Of a DNA stretch of 14,917 nt, positions 6,628-13,581 are shown in pieces (position 1 is the stretch's first letter; each line of letters starts with the position of its first letter). The DNA comes from Oscillospiraceae bacterium (GTDB lineage: Bacteria > Bacillota > Clostridia > Oscillospirales > Acutalibacteraceae): positions 1 to 14,917 of the forward strand of contig SVOX01000024.1 in NCBI GenBank assembly GCA_015066165.1, written 5' to 3'. The notes beneath the pieces were generated by a model. That model saw only the letters and a list, made by a program, of their open reading frames with translations, ran no database searches and was not told the origin of the DNA. Made by a program: the position numbers and the translations under genes.

Positions 6628-7470
6628 TTAAAATTCACTTAATGCGGTTTTGCGGTATTTTAAGGGGGGCATACCAACAAAAGATTTGAAAAACTTTGTG
6701 AAATAGTTGTAATCTTTAATGCCAACCATTATGCAAATTTGGTTTATTGGTAGGTCGGTTGTGGAAAGCAAACGCTTGGCTTCTTCAATTCGTGCCAACG
6801 AAATATACTCACCTATCGAGCAGTGAAACCATTCGTGAGAAATATCATAAAGGCGGTTTTTTGAAATTGAAAAAACTTCGCAAAGCCCTGTGACAGTTAA
6901 GTCTTCTGAAAGGTGGGTGCGGATATAATCGTCAATTTTTGAGGCGGTTGTATCGTACCCGATTTTAATGTATTCCGAAAGCCATAAATACCGTGTTGCC
7001 ATTTTTAAAATGTTGGCAATAGAGTCGATTTTTTCGGCGTCGTGGGTTTCAAGTTCTTCGTAAAGGGAATGAAGATAATCACAGTCCATATTAAGTTGTT
7101 GGCTTACTTTTTCTAATGCAGGGCGTACTTCGCTCGACGGTTTATCGGCAATTTGGCCAAACATCATATAGCCCAAAATGGTATCTTTAAATTTTATTGG
7201 AACAGCGGTGTCAATAAGCCCTGCGTGACAGTAGCGTGAAACTGATTTTCCGCTTTTTCCGCACTCCATACACAAAGCACGGTCACTTTGCAAACAAAGC
7301 CCTGCTCCTTTGGGACTTGAACGAATAGCACGGCAAAAACTTCGCATTTCTTTTGGCTGAAACGCAAGTTGGTTTATTTGTGAATCCCAAACACTAACAG
7401 TAAGTCCGGTTAGCAAATAAAAATCATAGAGCAATTTGTCAAGTCGCTCAATGTTAAAGTTTATTAGCAT
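6628..7470 (-). CDS. AraC-family transcriptional regulator with N-terminal PocR sensory domain
   Basis: A 280-residue regulator. Residues about 5-155 form a PocR domain, with its characteristic cysteines Cys46, Cys59, Cys67, Cys70 (CMEC) and Cys81, and the segment VPIKFKDTILGYMMFGQI (90-107). Residues about 178-278 are the two-helix-turn-helix AraC DNA-binding domain (LTVTGLCEVFSISKNRLYDI; INQICIMVGIKDYNYFTKFF; GMPPLKYR). PocR domains sense small organic ligands; the name-giver regulates propanediol use in Salmonella. The gene follows the M20 peptidase by 9 bases, with AAGGTGAC as ribosome binding site, so both are one operon. The sugar isomerase operon starts divergently beyond the peptidase gene, making it the likely target. 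The ligand is not known. Confidence 0.9.
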   Translation of the reverse strand: MLINFNIERLDKLLYDFYLLTGLTVSVWDSQINQLAFQPKEMRSFCRAIRSSPKGAGLCLQSDRALCMECGKSGKSVSRYCHAGLIDTAVPIKFKDTILGYMMFGQIADKPSSEVRPALEKVSQQLNMDCDYLHSLYEELETHDAEKIDSIANILKMATRYLWLSEYIKIGYDTTASKIDDYIRTHLSEDLTVTGLCEVFSISKNRLYDISHEWFHCSIGEYISLARIEEAKRLLSTTDLPINQICIMVGIKDYNYFTKFFKSFVGMPPLKYRKTALSEF

Positions 7471-7479
7471 AAAGTCACC

Positions 7480-8628
7480 TTATATCCCGTAGCAAACAGC
7501 GGCTATTTTCTTTGCCGATTCGGCTATGGATTTTAGATATATAAATTCATCTATCGAGTGTATTCTGTCTCCCTCGGTTCCAAGGTCGTCAACAGTGGGG
7601 ATACCGGCATTTGTGGTGTATGCCGCGTCACTGCCGCCAAGCGCTTTGCGACCTTTGAGTTCGGGCAGACCGCACTTTTCGTAGATTTCGTTCATTTTTT
7701 TAAGGAATTGCTCATTTTTTTCGCAAAGTTGCATAGCGGGGCGGTTGTTCATAACCTTATATTCACAAACACAACCGTCAACAGCACTGTTTTCACAAAG
7801 TTTTTGAATCAACTTTTGTATTTCTTCATAATTTTCTTTTGTAGAGTAGCGGAAATCGGCTGTGAAAGAACATTCTTCAGCAACGGTGTTTGCAACAGTA
7901 CCACCGTTTATTACGCCGCAGTTGCAGGTAATATTGTCACCGTCTTTATATTTTTCAAGTTCTATAATTTTGTGTGCGGCTTCCAAAACGGCATTAGCTC
8001 CTAAGAAGCATTTTGAAGAATGCGCCGCTTTGCCTTTTATTGTGAAGTTTACACGAAAAATACCTTTTCTTTGCAAAACGGCAGTATTGCCCGAAGAACC
8101 TTCAAGATTTATAAAGCCAACCGAATCTTTGGCTTTTTCGCAAATGTAATTTATGGTTTCGTAATTACTGATACCGCTCCCAACTTCTTCATCGGTTTGG
8201 AGCAAAAGCATAACAGGACGTTTTTTAAAACCAACCTTTTCGAGTGCGTCCATTGCCATAAATGCGGTAACTGCACCGCCTTTACAGTCCATTACACCCG
8301 GTCCGTACATTTTTTCATTATCTCGTTTTACAGGGGGATATCCAAAAAGACCTATTGGGTGAACGGTGTCAAGATGAGCCGAAAGGGAAATGGGCTTTTC
8401 ATTTGCTTCAGGGTTTAGGGTTATGCAAACAACGTCACCTGCAATTTCTTGTTTCAAAATTTCAACTTTCCAGCCCTTTTTCTTTGCCATTTCTACAAAA
8501 TAGTACGAAACCTTGTCAACGCCTTCTTTGCAGTTTGTTGGGCTTTCAATGTTGCAAACGTCTTCTAAAATGTTTGTGTATTTTTCGTTTAAACGCTCGA
8601 TTTCTTGAAATAATTTTTCGTAACTCAT
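7480..8628 (-). CDS. M20-family metallopeptidase / deacylase
   Basis: A 382-residue M20 enzyme of the carboxypeptidase G2 / acetylornithine deacetylase / succinyl-diaminopimelate desuccinylase type, using two zinc ions. Metal and catalytic residues appear in order: SAHLDTVHP (83-91; His85, Asp87), GPGVMDCKGG (109-118; Asp114), TDEEVGS (145-151; Glu147 and Glu148), NLEGSSG (174-180; Glu176), the dimerisation-domain His203 in AAHSS, GGSDAAY (331-337) and GDRIHSIDE (353-361; His357). The site looks complete. The frame is open 14 codons further upstream, but ATG 8626-8628 is used because GGAG lies 8 bases before it and the promoter overlaps the extension. Cotranscribed with the PocR-AraC regulator. 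Substrate unknown: a peptide, acyl-amino acid or N-acyl compound. Confidence 0.88.
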   Translation of the reverse strand: MSYEKLFQEIERLNEKYTNILEDVCNIESPTNCKEGVDKVSYYFVEMAKKKGWKVEILKQEIAGDVVCITLNPEANEKPISLSAHLDTVHPIGLFGYPPVKRDNEKMYGPGVMDCKGGAVTAFMAMDALEKVGFKKRPVMLLLQTDEEVGSGISNYETINYICEKAKDSVGFINLEGSSGNTAVLQRKGIFRVNFTIKGKAAHSSKCFLGANAVLEAAHKIIELEKYKDGDNITCNCGVINGGTVANTVAEECSFTADFRYSTKENYEEIQKLIQKLCENSAVDGCVCEYKVMNNRPAMQLCEKNEQFLKKMNEIYEKCGLPELKGRKALGGSDAAYTTNAGIPTVDDLGTEGDRIHSIDEFIYLKSIAESAKKIAAVCYGI

Positions 8629-8661
8629 AAAAATCTCCAATACAAGTTTTGTTATAAGCAT

Positions 8662-8690
8662 ATTATACACCCTAAAATCGCCAAAATCAA
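8662..8690 (-). promoter_or_regulatory. Promoter of the M20-AraC operon
   Basis: Minus strand: TTGATT (8685-8690), 17-base spacer, perfect TATAAT (8662-8667), 33 bases upstream of the ATG. Confidence 0.78.
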
Positions 8691-8693
8691 TAC

Positions 8694-8720
8694 AAATCTT
8701 CTCAAAATTCGGGAAGATTT
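8694..8720. promoter_or_regulatory. Candidate operator between divergent operons
   Basis: Inverted repeat AAATCTTC (8694-8701) / GAAGATTT (8713-8720) with an 11-base centre. It lies between the -35 boxes of the two divergent promoters, a fitting place for the PocR-AraC regulator to act. Nearby, AGATTTT occurs at 8715 and again at 8733, and ACTATT at 8722 and 8744. Assignment is by position and symmetry only. Confidence 0.4.
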
Positions 8721-8752
8721 TACTATTTTTAGAGATTTTTCTTACTATTATG

Positions 8753-8781
8753 TTGACTGCAAAAAGTATATTATATATATG
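8753..8781 (+). promoter_or_regulatory. Promoter of the isomerase-aldolase-kinase operon
   Basis: TTGACT (8753-8758, five of six consensus bases) is followed by an alternating TA run; TATATA or TATATG begins 15-17 bases downstream (8774-8781). The exact -10 cannot be fixed. Confidence 0.6.
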
Positions 8782-8807
8782 TAAAAATTTATTTGGAGGG
8801 AATCTTT

Positions 8808-10202
8808 ATGAAAAAAACAACCTTCGCGCTTTATTTTGGTAACCGTGGTTTCTTCCCCGGCGAGCTTGTAGCGGCAGCCAGAGAAAAAATGGTTAAAGTT
8901 TGTGAAGAGAATGGCTATGGCTATCTTATCATGGACGAATCACTTACACGTTACGGCGCAATCGAAACAATTGCTGAAGGCAAACTTTATGCAAAGTTCC
9001 TTGAAGAACACAAGGGCGAATACGACGGTATAATCTTGTGCCTTCCTAATTTTGGCGACGAAAACGGCGCTTCGGTAGCGCTTAAAGACGTTGACGTTCC
9101 GATTCTTGTTCAAGCATGTCCTGACCTTATGGACAAAATGGACTTTGCTCACCGTAGCGATACAATGGCGGGTAAAATGGCTATTTGTAACGTATTGCGT
9201 CAAATGAAAATTAAATACACTTTGACCAAAAAGTTCTGTGTTGATCCTTTAGACAAATCTTTCAAAGAAGATTTACGCCTTTTTGCAGGTACTTGCCGTG
9301 TAGTTGCAGGTATGCGTAAGTTCAACGTAGGTGCTATTGGCGCACGTACAACTGCTTTCAAAACAGTTCGTTGCGACGAAATTGCTTTCCAAAACAAACG
9401 TGTTAATATTGAAACAATTGATATGACCGTTGTTTTTGATTTAATGGACGCTGCTGACCCTGTTAAAGTTGAAGCCAAAAAGCAAGATTTACTTGCTATT
9501 GCTGATTTCTCGGCTTGGGCTCCTATCAAACTTGAAAATTTAGGCCGTCTTGCCGTTGCTATTGACCAACTTATTGAAGACTATGATTTACAAGCAATTG
9601 CAATTCGTTGCTGGAATGAGTTACAACTTCGTTACGGTATTGCTCCTTGCGTACTTTTGGGCGAACTTAACGAACGTGGCATTGCTGCGGCTTGTGAACT
9701 TGACATTACAAACGCTGTTATGATGCGTGCAATGGGTCTTGCTGCAAACTGGCCTGTAGTTCTTCTCGACGTTAACAACAACTACGAAGATGATATGAAC
9801 AAGGGTATCTTCTTCCACTGCGGACCTGCTCCTATCTCTATGATGGAAGGCAAGGGCACAATTGAACAACATCTTATGTTCAAAAAGTCTTACGGTGACG
9901 GTAGCGGCGTTGGTATCAACGTTGGCGAACTTATCAAAGGTGACGTTACTGTTGGTAGTTTCAAGACCGAAGACGGCGAACTTTGCGCATTCGTAACCGA
10001 AGGCAAGTTTACCGAAGACAAACTCCCCGACGTATTCTTTGGTGTGGGTGTTGTATTCGAAAAAGAAAACGCTAACGAAATGTTCAATTATATGGCACGT
10101 AACGGTTATCGCCATCACGCTGCTGTTACTAAGGGTAACTATGCTGAATCTGTAAGAGAAGCATTTGATAATTACCTTGACTATAAAATTGATTTAATCT
10201 AA
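8808..10202 (+). CDS. L-fucose/L-arabinose isomerase family protein
   Basis: A 464-residue member of the FucI/AraA-like isomerase family (the shorter COG2407 type; E. coli FucI is near 590 residues, AraA near 500). It would convert an aldose to a ketose with a divalent metal. Visible landmarks: NFGDENG (81-87) in the first domain, CWNELQLRYG (268-277, Glu271), ACELDI (295-300), LLDVNNNY (319-326, Asp321), FHCGPAP (336-342, His337) and HHAAV (436-440); Glu/Asp/His from these probably bind the metal. The frame starts at TTG 8793, but that codon lies in the ribosome binding site; ATG 8808 has GGAGGG 6 bases before it. It is first in an operon with an aldolase and a PfkB kinase. The sugar is not determined; a pentose, deoxyhexose or sulfosugar are all possible. 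Confidence 0.85.
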   Translation: MKKTTFALYFGNRGFFPGELVAAAREKMVKVCEENGYGYLIMDESLTRYGAIETIAEGKLYAKFLEEHKGEYDGIILCLPNFGDENGASVALKDVDVPILVQACPDLMDKMDFAHRSDTMAGKMAICNVLRQMKIKYTLTKKFCVDPLDKSFKEDLRLFAGTCRVVAGMRKFNVGAIGARTTAFKTVRCDEIAFQNKRVNIETIDMTVVFDLMDAADPVKVEAKKQDLLAIADFSAWAPIKLENLGRLAVAIDQLIEDYDLQAIAIRCWNELQLRYGIAPCVLLGELNERGIAAACELDITNAVMMRAMGLAANWPVVLLDVNNNYEDDMNKGIFFHCGPAPISMMEGKGTIEQHLMFKKSYGDGSGVGINVGELIKGDVTVGSFKTEDGELCAFVTEGKFTEDKLPDVFFGVGVVFEKENANEMFNYMARNGYRHHAAVTKGNYAESVREAFDNYLDYKIDLI

Positions 10203-10227
10203 TTACATATTTTAAAGGAGAAAAACT

Positions 10228-11109
10228 ATGTTAGTATCATTGAAAGAACTTATGCAGGATGCTGAAGAAAAAGGTTACGCTGTTGGCGCGTTTAACGCTG
10301 TAAGCTTTGAATCTTTAAGAGCGATTATCGCCGCTGCTGAAGAAACCGGCAAGGGTGTTATTTTAAACCACGCTGAAGTGCATTTCCCACTTATGCCTCT
10401 TGAAGTTATCGCTCCCGTTATGGTAGATATGGCTAAAAAGGCAAAGGTGCCGGTTTGTGTTCACCTTGACCACGGTCAATCACTTGAAACCTGTATGAAA
10501 GCAATTCAGTTGGGCTTTACTTCTGTTATGCTTGACGTTTCAGGCGAAGATTATGAAGAAAACGTAAAACAAACTGCTCTTATGTGCCGTCTCGCTCACA
10601 GCGTTGGCGTTACAGTTGAAGCTGAACTTGGTCATATTTTCCAATCTGATATCGGTGTTGGCGAAGCAGGCGAACAAGAAACTCTTGATTCATTTGAAAG
10701 TGCTGAAGATGTTTATACTGATCCTGATTTAGCAAAAGATTTCGTTGAACGCACAGGCGTTGATGCTTTGGCTATTGCTTTTGGTACCGCTCATGGTGTT
10801 TATAAAATTAAACCAAAACTCGATCTTGACCGTATTAAGATGATTAAAGAAAAAATCAACGTTCCTTTCGTAATGCACGGTGGTTCAGGTCTTACTAAAG
10901 AAGAATTCCAAACTTCTATCCGCAACGGTATCCGTAAGATTAACTACTATACATATATGGCACTTGCAGGCGGTAAAGCAATAAAAGACTTTATTGAAAG
11001 CAAGGGCGAAGGTGAGAACGTATTCTATCACGACATTCCCGGTATTGCTATGGAGGCAATGAAGGAAAACGTTAAAGAAGCCATCAACATTTTCAGTTTA
11101 GAGGTGTAA
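10228..11109 (+). CDS. Class II (metal-dependent) ketose-bisphosphate aldolase
   Basis: A 293-residue class II aldolase of the fructose/tagatose-bisphosphate type. Motifs: GAFNAVSFE (20-28), VHLDHGQ (78-84; Asp81 proton shuttle, His82 zinc ligand), VMLDVSG (100-106), EAELG (131-135), AFGTAHGVYK (184-193; His189) and MHGGSG (216-221; His217). Zinc ligands are all present. Odd point: the substrate-phosphate segment usually KIN(V/I)xTE/D reads KINYYTYM (237-244), so the usual acidic residue is missing. Starts 25 bases after the isomerase stop with AAAGGAG; the kinase begins 4 bases after its stop. Position between isomerase and kinase implies cleavage of the ketose phosphate to two three-carbon units, or a smaller fragment. 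Confidence 0.9.
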   Translation: MLVSLKELMQDAEEKGYAVGAFNAVSFESLRAIIAAAEETGKGVILNHAEVHFPLMPLEVIAPVMVDMAKKAKVPVCVHLDHGQSLETCMKAIQLGFTSVMLDVSGEDYEENVKQTALMCRLAHSVGVTVEAELGHIFQSDIGVGEAGEQETLDSFESAEDVYTDPDLAKDFVERTGVDALAIAFGTAHGVYKIKPKLDLDRIKMIKEKINVPFVMHGGSGLTKEEFQTSIRNGIRKINYYTYMALAGGKAIKDFIESKGEGENVFYHDIPGIAMEAMKENVKEAINIFSLEV

Positions 11110-11113
11110 TTCT

Positions 11114-12130
11114 GTGAAAAATACTAAAAAAGGTATTGTGGTTGCAGGTTCGCTTATTGCTGATATATTCTATGAGATAGATACTTACCCAAATCAGGGC
11201 TTTTTGGTTTCGGTAAGGGATACAAGTTTGAACATTGGCGGTACAGGTAATATGATTTTGGACCTTGCCAAGTTTGACGAAAACTTGCCGGTTAAGGTTT
11301 GCGCTATTATTGGTTCTGACAAAGGCGGCAAACATTTGGAAAAGGTTATGGCAAGTTTCCCAAATATCGATACTCAAAACGTCACTGTTGAAGAAAACAG
11401 TTCGGTAACACACGTTATGAATGCGGCTGATACTAAACAGCGTACCTTCTTCTTCGTGCCCGAAGCCAGTGATAAGTTTGGTATGGATTATATTAACTGG
11501 GATACAGTTGATGCAAAAATTTTCCAACTTGAGTATTTGCTTTTAATGAAAAAAGTTGACTCGCCCGACGAGGAATACGGCACACACGGTGCTCGTATTT
11601 TGGCTGAAGCAAAAAAGCGTGGCATGATAACTTCTATCGACGTTGTATCTGAGCAAAGCGACCGTGCTAAAAACATAGTTAAAGCCGCTCTCAAATATAC
11701 CGATATTTGTTGTATAAATGAATCTGAAGCCGAAGCAGTTACAGGTATTACAATGACTAACGACGGTGAAATTATTCCCGAAAAGGCATTTGAAGCAATT
11801 GAAAAAATTAAAGAACTTGGTGTTTCTAAGTGGATTGTTATTCATGCTCCAAAATGCGGTTTTGGGCTTGACTGCGAAACAGGTGAAAAGGTTACCGTTC
11901 CAAGTTTGAAATTACCAAAGGGCTATATTAAGGGCTCTACAGGCGCAGGTGATGCTTATTGCAGCGGTATTCTTTACAGCGCTCACGAAGATAAATCTTT
12001 GAGCGACGCAATGAAGTTTGCCCGTGCCAGTGCGGCGTGCTCTTTGTCTGAAAACAACGGTACCGATGGTATGCGTTCAGCCGATAAGGTTATTGCTTTG
12101 GAAAAAGAGTTCGGCGAACTTGAGATTTAA
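11114..12130 (+). CDS. PfkB-family carbohydrate kinase
   Basis: A 338-residue PfkB (ribokinase-family) sugar kinase. The N-terminal motif is GGTGNMILDLAKF (42-54); NESEAEAVTG (202-211) and the ATP/anion-hole motif GSTGAGDAYCSGIL (274-287) with catalytic base Asp280 are present. The start is GTG at 11114, with GAGGTG overlapping the last codons of the aldolase gene, so translation is coupled. As the third gene after the isomerase and aldolase, it probably phosphorylates the ketose product before aldol cleavage. The operon ends at a strong hairpin terminator. No transporter is in the operon, so uptake must be encoded elsewhere or the sugar arises inside the cell. Confidence 0.9.
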   Translation: MKNTKKGIVVAGSLIADIFYEIDTYPNQGFLVSVRDTSLNIGGTGNMILDLAKFDENLPVKVCAIIGSDKGGKHLEKVMASFPNIDTQNVTVEENSSVTHVMNAADTKQRTFFFVPEASDKFGMDYINWDTVDAKIFQLEYLLLMKKVDSPDEEYGTHGARILAEAKKRGMITSIDVVSEQSDRAKNIVKAALKYTDICCINESEAEAVTGITMTNDGEIIPEKAFEAIEKIKELGVSKWIVIHAPKCGFGLDCETGEKVTVPSLKLPKGYIKGSTGAGDAYCSGILYSAHEDKSLSDAMKFARASAACSLSENNGTDGMRSADKVIALEKEFGELEI

Positions 12131-12160
12131 TTCGCAATTCGGAATTATGGTAAAATAATA

Positions 12161-12197
12161 AAAAGAAGATGTCTCGAAATTCGGGACATCTTCTTTT
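12161..12197 (+). terminator. Intrinsic terminator of the sugar operon
   Basis: Perfect 13-base stem AAAAGAAGATGTC / GACATCTTCTTTT with an 11-base centre, followed by GTTTTG, 30 bases after the kinase stop. Confidence 0.88.
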
Positions 12198-12268
12198 GTT
12201 TTGTGCCGCAGCAAAAGTTTTGTTTGGCTATAATCGGAGTTTGCGTGGTTGCTTAACTGAACCAGTTG

Positions 12269-12316
12269 TATTTTACAACACTTGTGTTCACTTGTCAACA
12301 CTTTTGTTGTAAAATA
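12269..12316. promoter_or_regulatory. Inverted repeat and probable promoter upstream of XRE gene
   Basis: TATTTTACAACA (12269-12280) and its exact complement TGTTGTAAAATA (12305-12316) flank a 24-base centre that itself contains GTGTT (12284-12288) and AACAC (12296-12300). A possible promoter, TTGTCA (12292-12297), 17 bases, TATGGT (12315-12320), overlaps the right arm. This looks like an autoregulatory operator for the downstream XRE protein, or a stable stem in its leader. Confidence 0.5.
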
Positions 12317-12343
12317 TGGTATTTAAATTGTAGGATTGGTTTT

Positions 12344-12562
12344 ATGTACTACAATGAAATAATACAATTTGAAAGAGAATCAAAAAATATTACTCAAAAA
12401 CAAATGGCAGAACATTTAGGTATAAGGCAACAACAATATGCGAGATATGAAAAAGGAATAAATTTATTGCCTATAACCCATTTGAAAAATATTTGTAAAT
12501 ATCTTGATATTTCTGCTGATTATATTTTAGGTCTCCCTGATTTACCTTATCCCAAAAGATAA
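12344..12562 (+). CDS. Small XRE-family helix-turn-helix regulator
   Basis: A 72-residue Cro/CI-type DNA-binding protein made of a single HTH domain. The helix-turn-helix is TQKQMAEHLGIRQQQYARYE, residues about 18-37, followed by the typical LKNICKYLDISADYILGL. The frame extends upstream to a TTG at 12266, but that stretch crosses the inverted repeat and gives an unlikely cysteine-rich peptide; ATG 12344, with a weak AGGATTGG before it, marks the start of the domain. No toxin or phage partner is adjacent. A REP pair begins one base after the stop. It probably represses its own gene through the upstream inverted repeat; other targets cannot be inferred. Confidence 0.85.
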   Translation: MYYNEIIQFERESKNITQKQMAEHLGIRQQQYARYEKGINLLPITHLKNICKYLDISADYILGLPDLPYPKR

Positions 12563-12563
12563 C

Positions 12564-12631
12564 GTAGGGGCGACCATTGGTCGTCCGTAAGGTTAGGTGC
12601 ATTTTTGCGGACGTGCAATGCACGCCTCTAC
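12564..12631. repeat. REP pair (two inverted palindromic elements)
   Basis: Element one (12564-12587) starts GTAGGGGC, contains the palindrome GACCATTGGTC and ends GTCCG. Element two (12608-12631) is the opposite orientation, starting CGGAC, containing GTGCAATGCAC and ending GCCTCTAC. They are separated by 20 bases. This is the organisation of a bacterial interspersed mosaic element built from two REPs. The same two stem types lie in the RAYT gene at 13270-13293 and 13440-13463. It sits between XRE and gtrA genes, and is the likely substrate of RAYT-type transposases. Confidence 0.88.
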
Positions 12632-12669
12632 ATAGTGAAATTTATATTAATAGAAAAGGAAAAAGAACC

Positions 12670-13065
12670 ATGTCTAAAAATTCGGTTTGGCAAATGGTTA
12701 AATTCACCTTATTTTCGGCTTCGGCAGGAATAATACAGGTGGGCTCGTTTGCGGTTTTTGAAGAATTGTTTAAATGGAGTTATTGGCCTTCTTATTTAAT
12801 TTCGTTAATACTTTCAATTTTGTGGAATTTTACGCTTAACCGCCGCTACACCTTTAAATCGGCGGCAAACGTACCAATCGCAATGGCAAAAGTTTTTGGC
12901 TTTTATCTTGTTTTTACTCCGCTTTCAACTTGGCTTGGCCATATTGCCACAATGGGCGGTGTGCATGATTATATCGTTTTGGCTGTGACTATGATTTCGA
13001 ATTTTGTGCTTGAATTTTTGTTTTGCAAGTTTGTGGTGTATCGAAATCAGGAAAACACAATATAA
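12670..13065 (+). CDS. GtrA-like membrane protein
   Basis: A 131-residue integral membrane protein with four predicted transmembrane helices, matching the GtrA/DPMS1-like family, which is linked to movement of lipid-linked sugars or to glycosyltransferases for cell-surface polysaccharides. Key features: SASAGIIQVGSFAVFEEL near the N-terminus, SLILSILWNFTLNRRYTF (the conserved WNF-NR-(Y/F)TF signature), and an ending with NFVLEFLFCKFVVYR, the second copy-like motif. The frame is open from 12577, but that part runs through REP element two; ATG 12670 with an AAAAGGAAA site upstream is the real start. No glycosyltransferase is adjacent. Confidence 0.87.
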   Translation: MSKNSVWQMVKFTLFSASAGIIQVGSFAVFEELFKWSYWPSYLISLILSILWNFTLNRRYTFKSAANVPIAMAKVFGFYLVFTPLSTWLGHIATMGGVHDYIVLAVTMISNFVLEFLFCKFVVYRNQENTI

Positions 13066-13076
13066 AACATAGTATA

Positions 13077-13102
13077 AAACCCGCAGAAAACTCTGCGGGT
13101 TT
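13077..13102. terminator. Bidirectional intrinsic terminator
   Basis: AAACCCGCAG / CTGCGGGTTT, perfect 10-base stem with a 6-base loop, between gtrA-like and RAYT genes; the right arm overlaps the RAYT stop codon. Confidence 0.88.
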
Positions 13103-13577
13103 ATTCTTTGTTATTGAAATATTTTAAAGGGTTATTCTCCATATATTGCCAAATTTCATCGTAATCATTATGGTCTCGAATTACGTGGTCGTAGAAAAGT
13201 TTTTGCCAAAGAGGGAACCCTATTTGTTTTGTGACATATCCTTTTGTTTGCTGAATTACAGTTGATATCGTAGGGGCGTGCATTGCACGTCCGTTTTTAT
13301 CGCTGTTTATTTGCAAAAGCAAATGTATATGGTCGGGCATTATGGTATATTTATCAACAGATACGGCAGGATAATATTTTGGTATATTTTTAATGGCTGT
13401 TTCAACAATGTTGCCGTATGTCGAAAGTGATATTTTTTGCGGACGACCAATGGTCGCCCCTACGTTGTTCCAAAAAAGTTTTTTACGGTTCTTGGTACAT
13501 ATTGTTATAAAATATGCTCCTGTTTGGTCATAGTTATAACTTTTTAGCCGAATTGCTTTTCTTTTGTTTAGTTCCAT
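13101..13577 (-). CDS. REP-associated tyrosine transposase (RAYT, IS200-like Y1 family) with internal REP sequences
   Basis: A 158-residue single-domain Y1 transposase. It has RLKSYNYDQTGAYFITICT (10-28), the HUH motif as HIHLLL (83-88) and the catalytic Tyr114 in QQTKGYVTKQIG (109-120), then the RAYT-type tail DHVIRDHNDYDEIWQYMENNP. RAYTs are single-copy transposases linked to REP elements. Two REPs lie inside the reading frame: one encodes VGATIGRP (39-46) exactly in codon register, the other encodes the region GRAMHAPT (96-103). Both fall in loops outside the core motifs, and the catalytic residues are intact. The start is 4 bases after the XRE stop, with AAAGGTG inside the end of the XRE gene, so it is probably cotranscribed with that repressor. 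There are no separate flanking ends of an insertion sequence. Confidence 0.92.
   Translation of the reverse strand: MELNKRKAIRLKSYNYDQTGAYFITICTKNRKKLFWNNVGATIGRPQKISLSTYGNIVETAIKNIPKYYPAVSVDKYTIMPDHIHLLLQINSDKNGRAMHAPTISTVIQQTKGYVTKQIGFPLWQKLFYDHVIRDHNDYDEIWQYMENNPLKYFNNKE
13270..13293. repeat. REP element inside the RAYT coding region (second in reading order)
   Basis: On the plus strand GTAGGGGC, palindrome GTGCATTGCAC, then GTCCG. It matches the complement of the element at 12608-12631 except for one base outside the stem. Confidence 0.92.
13440..13463. repeat. REP element inside the RAYT coding region (first in reading order)
   Basis: On the plus strand CGGAC, palindrome GACCAATGGTC, then GCCCCTAC; it is the exact complement of the element at 12564-12587. 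Read on the coding strand it fills eight whole codons (VGATIGRP). Confidence 0.92.
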
Positions 13578-13581
13578 ATTT

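Noticed and set aside
7558..8630. Plus-strand reading frames opposite the M20 gene
   Set aside because: Shadows of a gene with a complete set of catalytic motifs.
8629..8670. Longer N-terminus for the M20 peptidase
   Set aside because: The extra codons overlap the -10 box, and ATG 8628 has its own GGAG site.
12131..12160. Remnant of the ATGAATT-type array after the kinase gene
   Set aside because: CAATTCGGAATT is only loosely similar, with no repeated unit or hairpin series.
12229..12234. TATAAT as a promoter for the XRE gene
   Set aside because: No -35 box at a proper distance; the TTGTCA/TATGGT pair nearer the gene is a better candidate.
12577..12669. Longer N-terminus for the GtrA-like protein
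   Set aside because: It would be translated from REP sequence and has no ribosome binding site; GtrA-like proteins start near the first membrane helix.
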